Shown here: positions 18,960 to 26,700 of the stretch, in pieces
Position numbering within the stretch: the first letter of the stretch is position 1
Layout of the letters: each line of letters begins with the position of its first letter
DNA from: Klebsormidium nitens
Taxonomy: Eukaryota > Streptophyta > Klebsormidiophyceae > Klebsormidiales > Klebsormidiaceae
DNA: 26,700 nucleotides
Assembly (NCBI GenBank): GCA_000708835.1
Contig: DF237827.1
Coordinates: 1 to 26,700, forward strand
Direction of reading: 5' to 3'
Made by a program: the position numbers and the translations under genes
The notes under the pieces: generated by a model
What the model was told of the DNA's origin: nothing
The model's database searches: none
The model's input: only the letters and a program-made list of their open reading frames with translations

Positions 18960-20160
18960 TCCAGTTTTAAAATAGAGGGCGTTTTTATTTTGCCTTCATC
19001 CAAAACGAGCTAAAACGACGGAAAAACAAATGCATCCAGTGTTTTGTTTCTTGCCATCGTATAACCCTTCGTCTATAGTTTCTAAAGCACTACTCGTTTT
19101 GAAATTCGGCACCCCCCACAAAAAGTAAAACGATTTTTAAACATTTAAAAACGCCAAAATCTTAATACATGTATCTGCGGGTTAGGCGGACTTCAAAATA
19201 GCCCGTTTTATAAAACAAACGAAACAGCAAAACGTTTTAAAACGCCTGTAAAGTGTATTAGAGGAAAGGCGACAACCCGAGGCCCTTATGGTCTGTTTTG
19301 TCACCCTAATATACATAAAAGTGTATGGATGCCGCATACGAGCTCTTGACAAGCCGATAGCCGCCATAAAAAGAAGGAAAATGATACAAATTGGACTTTT
19401 CATGCCGTTTTAAAACCGTTTTTAAACGTTTTAAAAAGCAGTTTCAAAGTTTCAAAACAGCCAAACCCCTTGTTTTAATCCGCAGATAACATGTTTTGAA
19501 ACTGAGAGTTGCCACCCCGGGTCGAGAACAGTGCAGTGATGAACAGGGACAAACGTGAGAGCACAGGTAAATTAAGATTTGTAGAAAGTAAGTCAATTGA
19601 GGCTGTTCGGATGGCACCTACTGCTTCGCCGTCCCCGGGGTGGCAACTCCCGTTTTGAAACATGTCCTCTGCAATTACTAAAACAAGTCATTTGGCTTGC
19701 TTCGTCTGTTTTAAAACAGGCGAAACTATTTTACAACAGTTCTAAAACGTTTTAAAATGATAAAAAGGGCCCTTTGCAGACCTCATATTGAAGTCTTATG
19801 TCTTCTTTTCGGTGTTTATGTGCATATCATTTGTAACTGCACAGAACGAATGAGGCCCGCTTATGTCAAATAAAACATGAAATTGTACGTTCTAAAACGT
19901 TTTGGTCGATTTTCTGTTTTGAAACACGGGATATTTGGAGCCCCATCTTGCACGCACATGTCTTACAGGTGTTTCGACTGTTTTAATCTGTTTTGAAACC
20001 GTTTTAAAAACAAAGGGGGGGTCCATTTTACAAAGCAATGGGTGTTTTAGGCTGCTCTCGATGAGCTCTATCTGTTGGCTGCATTTGAAACTTCTTTGCG
20101 CTTCGTTTTGAAGATGGTCTGAGGATTAAGAAAACTAAAACAAGCAGCGTTTTAAAACAC
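18960..20160. repeat. AT-rich region with recurrent GTTTTAAAAC palindrome
   Basis: The core TTTTAAAA, mostly within (C)GTTTTAAAAC(G), recurs near 18965, 19235, 19410, 19430, 19710, 19750, 20002 and 20150. The variant GTTTTGAAAC occurs near 19493, 19653, 19915 and 19990. The sites are irregularly spaced rather than in tandem. No gene is supported here. Confidence 0.7.
19489..19665. mobile_element. MITE-like inverted-repeat element, 177 bp
   Basis: The left arm 19489-19521 (ACATGTTTTGAAAC through GAGTTGCCACCCCGGG) is mirrored by 19633-19665. The inner 16 bases GAGTTGCCACCCCGGG are exactly mirrored, and the outer part differs at a few positions. The interior of about 110 bp is non-coding. No target duplication was found. 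It may be a non-autonomous DNA transposon, or simply a long hairpin. Confidence 0.6.
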
Positions 20161-21376
20161 GAGTTGCCAGTGAACTCGTGTCGTAGTCTTGCTCGGACCG
20201 GTTGGCACCAGGCTTTGCGCCGAGTGCGGCTTGAGCGGAATCCTTCTTACTTGCGAATCTGCACGCCTTCGTTTTGCGTCTGTGCCTGAGCCTTTGTCAT
20301 TGCGTGCTGTCCACGACTGTCCAGGTCGTGCTGGAAAGTCCCCGGAAAAGTCTGGAAAGCGATTGGTTCCGATTCCATTTGGATCATTCCGTACAAAGCG
20401 TACTTCATCGTAGCCACTCATACGACCACTGTCCACACATCCCACAAATCTGATCGAGCTCTGCTTTACATGTATATATATTTTTCAGTCTCTCCAGAAA
20501 GTTGCGCGGGTACGTAGCGGCGAGCCTCAGTGTGTCAGTGGGCCAAGTTTCTCTATGTGAGCGAACGTGAAGCCCAAACTCGTAGATAATCGCTATCATC
20601 CCGCGTTTTGTGTCTTTACATAAGAAACGTTCCTACGTTCAGTATGAGGAACTTTTGCAAACCTACTAAACGATCTCCATCATTGGGCCCTCCTTATTGT
20701 CGCAACTGGCAGTGATGATGATCTCTTTTCAAAACGCCGTAGCCACATGGGCCGTAGGCTCCCATGGCATACAGGAGGATCAATGTTTGAGGTGCTAACG
20801 CCTAACGTAAAAAAAACCACATTGAATGCTAATAAGATGTGCATAATAGAGGCAACCGGCGGCCGGCGAAGGTGTACCGGCAGACACGAGAAGGTACGCC
20901 GTAACAAACCAGAACTATTTACATTCATGCATTAATTGAAGCACAGGACTCGGCAAATCAGGTTGTGTTAACCAACAAAGGAATGGAGCCTGGGCAAGGA
21001 ACACATGGTAATGCCTATCCTGGGCCCGGAGGTTGCCAGAGTTGCCCGCAACGTTGCGCGACTTTCCGCGATTCTGCGCGACTTTACGCGACTGCTCTAT
21101 GGTAAGCATAAATTCTTTTAACGGTTTTGGGGCCCAGCTGCATTGCGGTTTTAGTGAGTCTAGCTGGTTTTAGCTTGTGTTTGAGCATTGAACGTCACAG
21201 TGACGTCACGGTCACCTTAAGTAGGCCAGCCGCCAGCCGGGCGCCGGCCCCTCTACTCATTCTCAATTAATTCATGACTCAGGAATACGGTCATAAAAGG
21301 CTTGGGTTGTGTCGTATACCGGTAAATCTAATCCGTATTTTGAATGTTGAATGTTCATGAATCATAACCGTACGGC
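20161..21376. other. Region without a supported gene
   Basis: It contains an open stretch on both strands at about 20152-20445 with no recognisable motif. A short reiterated GCGCGACTTT/ACGCGACT motif occurs at about 21053-21092, and the palindrome GTGACGTCAC at 21200-21209. Confidence 0.4.
21200..21209. promoter_or_regulatory. Palindromic GTGACGTCAC (bZIP-type site)
   Basis: A perfect 10-bp palindrome containing TGACGTCA, the core recognised by many bZIP factors, with further GTCAC copies on both sides. No adjacent gene start supports a regulatory role. Confidence 0.25.
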
Positions 21377-21629
21377 GTAGAGACATTCCTCATTCGCACC
21401 ACCTTGGTGCGAATATTTAATCATGAAGGTTTTGTCATTTCGCACCAGAATCGTCGACTTTATTTGGATTTTCATTTTTGGCTATTTTCTGGCGTTTTTC
21501 CCCTGGTTTTGCCACAGTTTGGACTGCCAAAGGATTTATATTTTTATTTCGCGTTTTCGCACCTGAGTCGATACTTAGTTTTATATTTTTCGCAAGGCTT
21601 AAAAATAATTAATTTAGGAATGTCTCTAC
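21377..21629. mobile_element. MITE-like element, 253 bp, with subterminal motifs
   Basis: The terminal inverted repeats GTAGAGACATTCCT (21377-21390) and AGGAATGTCTCTAC (21616-21629) are exact. Just inside the left end is a near-perfect hairpin, ATTCGCACCA-CCT-TGGTGCGAAT (21391-21413), and TTCGCACC recurs near 21439 and 21557. Repeated subterminal motifs are typical of transposase binding regions in non-autonomous DNA transposons. The interior is AT-rich and non-coding. No clear target duplication was seen. Confidence 0.65.
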
Positions 21630-21795
21630 GGTAGGGCTGTATTAAAAACGGTCGGTTGCGAGATGGAACCATACGATATTCGAGACGGCGTCCGGCCGGC
21701 GGGCCGCCCCGACTGGATCTCAATTAATTTGCCGGCACAACGTCGACGATTAAAATTTGGGAGCATCGGACGCGGACGCCTTTGTTGGACGCCGA

Positions 21796-21831
21796 TGCAG
21801 GCTCGGGTGCAGGCTCGGGTGCAGGCTCGGG
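21796..21831. repeat. 12-bp tandem repeat, three perfect copies
   Basis: TGCAGGCTCGGG repeated three times without change. Confidence 0.95.
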
Positions 21832-21851
21832 TAACACCAAACGAAACGCGA

Positions 21852-21860
21852 AAACCCTAA
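21852..21860 (+). promoter_or_regulatory. Telo-box-like motif AAACCCTAA
   Basis: Matches the plant telo-box found in many promoters; it lies about 420 bp upstream of the gag start. A single nine-base match could be chance. Confidence 0.25.
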
Positions 21861-22278
21861 GCTCAGTGGCTTTGCCGTTGGAACTCTAAACGGAAAGCAG
21901 CCTAAGGAATGCGGGCCTGCCACACGATCTGAGGGCGACCGTCTGATCTTGTCGAAGTTTAAAGGCACCAGATTGCCCTGCAGACCAAACCCCTAACCCC
22001 GGCCGACTGCCGCGGCCGCCTAAACCTCGCTGCCGGGGTTTAGCGCGTTTGAATTCAAAGCAAACTTGCTGACGAGGCCTCGCCGCGTCTGAACTGCTGA
22101 GCAGGATCAGCTTGAAGTGCTGAACAAACCCCGAGTGTGATTCTTTCAAGTCTTCATTCTCAAATTATTCAAGCGCCAGCAGCGGCGCGTCTTGGCGCTG
22201 CTGATCAGGCGCCATTTCTTTCTTGGGTGTTTCGAGAAGAAGCCCTGGCCTACTAAGGACCGTCAAGTGACCTGAAGG

Positions 22279-24340
22279 ATGGATCACCATTTGAAGGCCC
22301 TGGTGGTCCTTTCAGGAGGGTCAGAGGCTGTTCTCAAGGGTTGCAATCTTCTGCATAAAACAGAGAATGGCGAAATCTGGTGTGAAGTCATTGATGTGAC
22401 TCAAGACCCGCAGCAAGACGTGGAGGCACCCGTTCGTGTCAAGGATGCCTATGGCTTTGAGTTCCCTCGACCTGTGCCTCTCACAGATTTGAACATCGGA
22501 TATGGAAGCAGGCAGCTGAAGGACCCTCTGATCCAAGCTATGCTAAGACACTGCATCGATGTTTCCCTTTTCTTGCAAGCTGACGTCAATGGAAACAGGA
22601 TTGATCCCGTCTTCCACACAGTTTGGAGCAGGAGGATCTCAAGTCCCAAGCAGGCTTGGCACACCGACCAGAAAGGAGATTCATCCAGGTTTCTGGGAGA
22701 AGTTCAAAGGTCCTCAAGAAGGCCCCTCCGAAGACTTCAACTTTGATCTACTGAAGGAAGCAGTCTCGCAGATTGCGATGAGAGGGTCCCTGACTGATTA
22801 CATGGAAGTGGTGATGCAAGATTATCCTGATATGCAGAAGTCATGGAGATCTAAGGCCCGCTTCCTGCTGGACGTATACAAGGAACCTGATGCAAAGACA
22901 GCTAAGCTCATGGCTGCAACATTCTTCTTTGCTTCGAGAATCAACTACATCTCTACCGGATGTGAGTACATGGCCACTCAGTATTGTGCAGAAGTCAGAG
23001 CAGAACTGAGGAAGTTTGGCAAGAGCGAATCATGGTCGAAGGACACAGTGCTCGAGATCGAAAGCATGATCAGGGAGAAGTATTTCAACTTCAAGGCCAT
23101 GGCAGAAAAAGAGCTCTCCAGAGGCAATGTGAAACCGATCAATGGATGGGGTGATGCCAGGTGAGACACCCTAAATGCGATCCGGCGGACTGGCTTCATC
23201 ATAATGTTCGAGAGTTGGCAGGAATGCTTCCCTCTAGTAAGGCTTCTGTTGCTTAAAGCTGCTCAGGATGAATTCCCGGAGCGTCCCTTCAGTGGGTGAC
23301 ACAATTTGTCCAATCTTCATGAACCTGGCTTCTTGATGAAGCATCTCCTGGTTTGATACACAATAGTCGACCAGCTGTATTCGGGCGGTCGCGTGCAACA
23401 GGCAGATCATCTCATTGATGATCTGTGATTGCTTGCAGGAAGAATCCTCAGACCAGAGGTCCCGGGCAAAGAGGGCCCAACCGTGCTCAGCATGAAGAAA
23501 GAGACCAAGATGACCACCGGGATGATCACGTTTTGGGGAAGAGAGCTCGAAGGTAGATAACTTGATAGTGCCTCAAGTTCAGAAAAGATCCTCTAGCAGA
23601 CTGTAATGTTGTTGCTGTTTAGATTCTCCCTGGTACTTAGGAGCAAAATTACGCTCACATTGCCAAATACAATTGGCACTCGACAGGCAGATGAACCAGA
23701 ACTTCTCTTGTTTCGTCTCATTGGCAGCGCAATTATTACATTTTACTGAGTTTGATTCAGTCTCTTCATTCAGAGATGATGCATCACCCCAGCACCGAGA
23801 AGCGGAACTACAGAATGAACGGAATGCTCACGATGATCTGCAATATGAGTAAGCATTCGCAGTGCTTCAAATGATCCTCGTTGTGTGCATCTGAATATGG
23901 ACCTGCAAGATGATGTATGTAACTCAAGATATAACATTTCAGCAGTCGAATACTGCCATATTGCTCCGTGCATACAAAGGCTCCTACTGAGCATATCATG
24001 GTCTTCTGAATCACCAGGATGCTGGTCGAGACCGACGCAAGGGACAAAGAAACTCCCAGCAACAGTAACGCCTTTCAGGGCTCGCAGAATGGGTAAGAAG
24101 CAACTACAATAGAGTCCTATTCTCTTAGTATGAATTGGCAAATCATTTGCCTGTAGATGAATAATGCTCGCGCACTGCCGAGGAAGAACATATCTTTCGA
24201 AACTCACTCCGCAAAGAGTGAGTTTGAGTACGCCCAGCTCTCAAATTGAGCATGAGCCCTGCTCTAATATGCAGGTCTTCGAAGACCGAGGTAGCCAAAC
24301 CCGAGAAGACGCGTCAAGCCAAAGAATGCACGCGCTCAGG
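22279..24340 (+). CDS. gag-like region of a DIRS-like retrotransposon (spliced)
   Basis: The ATG at 22279 has good context (AAGGATGG). Inferred exons are 22279-22560, 22622-23160, 23439-23552 and 24275-24340, continuing into the pol exon at 24523. The last three introns all fall in phase 2 and have clear signals: donors CCAG|GTGAGA, GAAG|GTAGAT and CAGG|GTGAGG, and acceptors TTGCAG, ATGCAG and GTACAG. The second exon encodes an alpha-helical region of about 180 residues (F-W-E-K-F-K, D-Y-P-D-M-Q-K-S-W-R-S-K-A, E-L-R-K-F-G-K). The third and fourth are short, hydrophilic and basic (G-P-G-Q-R-G, K-R-A-R-R), as expected for the nucleic-acid-binding tail of a Gag. No zinc knuckle is seen. The first frame change (22561-22621) could be a 61-nt intron or a frameshift. 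Gag identity is inferred mostly from position and composition. Confidence 0.55.
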
Positions 24341-24522
24341 GTGAGGACGTGCATATAATGCTTCCATTTCCCGATGTTACTCAGGAGCAATTGCTCGCAT
24401 TGATGGCTAGAATAAGCCTGGCAAGGTCCTAAACTTCGCCAACCGTCGGTCACAGGTTTTTGCATGGATATCCGCTACGATCGATTCCCAATTCTATCTC
24501 AGGCCTGAATATGCACGTACAG

Positions 24523-26700
24523 GCCCTTGGCCGAGCCTCGTTTCGACCCGGCTGCAATGAGAGAAGACTTCAATCACGCTGAAGAAGACTCACCAGACGG
24601 AGCTCTCTCAGAGCGTCAGATTGAGGACGTGGACTGTGAAGCAGACCCACTCATGGCCGATTCTGCAACCGAGCGAGACGAGTCGACATTGAGCGAGCTC
24701 TGCACCTTCGAAGAAGTGGCCGCTATTCCGGTCAGAGCACCGTTTGACTACGACTTAGAATGTCTCAAGGATGGGGTGAGAAGAGTCCTTGGAGAACTAG
24801 AGGAATTCAGAGACGGCAGACTCGAGGTGAATGAAGAAGAGGATAGGGCTTGGCTCCAAAACGTGGAGAAAAACGTTCTGAATCCGGACCAGTTCAGAGC
24901 CGGGAACTTCAATAGAACGATTCCCGCGTGGGAGGAGCTTTTGAAGGACTCCAAAAGAAAAACATCGAAGATGGTTTTAGGAGCCTTGAAGGAAGGACTG
25001 AAGCCATCCTTCGAAGGAACGGATAATGCCCTCGAATCCAAACGAAAGGTCGTCAAGGCCATGTTGCTCAAGACGGTTCCCAAACGAGAGGTCAGCTCAT
25101 TCCTCACCGGAAAGTTTCCTAGCGAGATAGAATTCTCGAATCACCAATCCGCAGAGGACAATGCAGACTTCGTCTGGAATGAAGTCAAGAGCAACCTCGC
25201 TTCTGGAGCCATCTCAGCGTACCCTAAAGGAAGCAAGCCCAAAGTGGTCAACCCGATTGGAGTGGTCTTCAATCCTAAGCCGAGAAGGATCCTCAATGCT
25301 CGGTACATCAACCTCTTCATGAAGAGGTACGACTTCAACTACGAGAAGCTTCGTGATGTGCTCGTCTTCCTGAGAAAGGCAGGCTTTATGGCCACTTAAG
25401 ATCTCAACTCTGGTTACTTCCACCTCCTCATTCATCCAGACTTCAGAACCTACTTCGGCTTCAAAGTTGGAGAGGTCTACTTCCATTACAACGTCGTGAG
25501 CTTTGGGTACGCTCAAGCCTGCTACTTCTACACAGTGGTTTCCCAAGAACCGCTTCTCGAGTTGCGGGCCAGAGCAGTCTACGTCTCGGATTACGTAGAT
25601 GACGGCCTGACGGCACACCAGGACAAGGCGAGTGCAGATGGGTCCTGATCAGAATACTAAGGCTTCTTACACTGCTGGGGGCTCACTTCAGCCTCCCAAA
25701 ATGCCTCCTGGAGCCTGCCCAGAGTGCGGACTGGCTTGGCTTCGTTGTGGACTCACTTCTCGAGATCTTCCGGATCTCCGAGAAGAAAAAGCTCAAAGTC
25801 TTTGCAGTGTTGGAGCAGATCCTCGAGTCTGATGAAATCACTGCCAGAATGCTCGCCTCCATGGCGGGGAAGCTGGTCTCGTTGGGTCCAGCAATGCTCC
25901 CCGCTTCTCTCTTTAGCCGCCCGCTCTTCGCAGCCATGCAAGGAAAGCTGACGTAGGACGAAGTTTTTGAAAACCCCGCCGAGGTCAAAGAAGCTGCTCA
26001 GCTTTTCCTTGACAACTTCGACAAGTGGAACGGACGAAGATGGCATACATTCCCAGTGGCCCTTCAGACATCATCTGATGCCTCAGACGTAGGGTTTGGA
26101 GGCTACGTCCAGATTCCCGGCAAAAGCAGGCTGCAATTGGCTGGAACGTTCAGCAAGGAAGAAGCGGCACTCTCCAGCACGGCTCGCGAAATGAAAGGCC
26201 TCCTGAAGATTCTTCAAAGAGCCTTGCAAACAGCCGGATCTGCAGCTATCAGGAACTCTTGCATCGTCATCACCACTGACAATCGGGGAGCGACCTACGC
26301 TATTAACAGCATGCGTAGCAGCAGTCCCGACGTCAACAAGATTCTGCAAGAGTTTTTCCGTTTCTCGTGCGAAAACGGAGTGGACATCAAAGCTCAGTGG
26401 AAGCCGCGAGAGGAGATGCAGGAGGAAGATGCGCTGAGTCGCCAGCCAGATGCCTCAGATTGGGGCTTGAGCTCTTCTCTTGTTCAAAAGGTGACGACTT
26501 GGTTTGGTGTCGAGCCTTCAGTCGATCTCTTCGGTTCGGACGTCTGGCACGTGACCAAGAGCTTCGTCTCGAAAGACTTCACCCCGGGATGCCTCGCAGT
26601 TGATGCTTTCGTTCAGGACTGGAAGCAACTGGTTCCGGAAGGAGATTACGCTTGGATTTTCCCTCCGTTCCGACACGTGGCGCTGGCAGTCCGACTAGTC
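24523..26700 (+). pseudogene. DIRS-like pol: reverse transcriptase, RNase H, methyltransferase-like start (broken, partial)
   Basis: Continues the gag exons in phase from an acceptor at 24521-24522. An acidic linker leads into the RT fingers (G-A-I-S-A-Y-P-K-G, V-N-P-I-G-V-V, R-R-I-L-N-A-R-Y-I-N). The motif A region reads D-L-N-S-G-Y-F-H (from 25400), and F-G-Y-A-Q-A follows. The catalytic YVDD is at 25592-25603. After this come thumb-like L-G-F-V-V-D-S, RNase H with S-D-A-S, an E-M-K-G-L helix, T-D-N-R-G-A and D-A-L-S-R, and then D-L-F-G-S with F-P-P-F, as in the methyltransferase-like domain of DIRS elements. Damage: TAA at 25397-25399 immediately before motif A, a frameshift between YVDD and about 25625, and TAG at 25954-25956. 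The tyrosine recombinase expected downstream lies outside the window. This copy is unlikely to make a working polymerase. Confidence 0.82.

Larger units (their letters stand above)
21630..22278. other. Upstream region of the retrotransposon gag
   Basis: No supported gene. It contains a 12-bp tandem repeat (21796-21831), a telo-box-like motif at 21852-21860 and GC-rich palindromic stretches such as GCCGCGGCCG-like sequence near 22003-22020. It may include the 5' terminal repeat of the DIRS-like element, but I could not define its end. Confidence 0.4.

Noticed and set aside
24079-24092. 14-nt candidate micro-exon between gag exons
   Set aside because: Its length breaks the phase; joining 23552 directly to 24275 keeps the frame.
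1-26700. CRISPR arrays, rRNA or tRNA genes, bacterial operons
   Set aside because: No regularly spaced identical repeats with unique spacers, no recognisable tRNA or rRNA cores, and pervasive introns argue against a prokaryotic source.

Overview
The window is eukaryotic nuclear DNA dominated by mobile elements. Signs of this are GT-AG introns with consistent reading phase, a scaffold gap of N at 13017-13418, nested transposons and little compact coding. The transposon families present (KDZ DNA transposon, DIRS-like retrotransposon) and a telo-box-like motif fit a green alga, a charophyte or an early land plant, but the species cannot be named from this sequence.

Positions 1-688: flanking repeat DNA with a gag-like fragment of an LTR retrotransposon on the minus strand and a perfect 15-bp hairpin.

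Positions 694-12554: the main object, an apparently complete DNA transposon of 11,861 bp. It has 77-bp terminal inverted repeats (76/77 identical), a candidate 5-bp target duplication (CCGAC) and two multi-exon genes transcribed toward each other from the two ends. The minus-strand gene (12230 down to 7110, six exons, about 1,120 aa) is a KDZ (Kyakuja-Dileera-Zisupton) transposase. It keeps its cysteine cluster, a D-D-E triad, the KDZ GCxxC and GE motifs and a coiled-coil C terminus. The plus-strand gene (about 1057-5859, nine inferred exons, about 630 aa) encodes an unrecognised basic/Pro-Ser-rich protein with a C-x2-C-x10-C-x4-C zinc ribbon, probably an accessory transposition protein. The convergent two-gene layout recalls MuDR, but the transposase belongs to another superfamily.

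Positions 12560-13613: GC-rich flank, then a small inverted-repeat element containing the assembly gap, with the same 65-bp sequence on both sides of the gap.

Positions 13614-22278: gene-poor. It holds weak minus-strand reading frames (14519-14695, 15764-16078, a possible transit-peptide exon ending at 17028), a degenerate 60-bp repeat array (16130-16480), an AT-rich kilobase studded with a GTTTTAAAAC palindrome (about 18960-20160) and two MITE-like inverted-repeat elements (19489-19665, 21377-21629).

Positions 22279-26700: a DIRS-like retrotransposon running off the right edge. A gag-like region is connected through phase-consistent introns to reverse transcriptase (YVDD), RNase H and the start of a methyltransferase-like domain. 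This copy carries stop codons and a frameshift and is probably dead. All exon models were derived by eye from splice consensus and reading phase and need transcript data.
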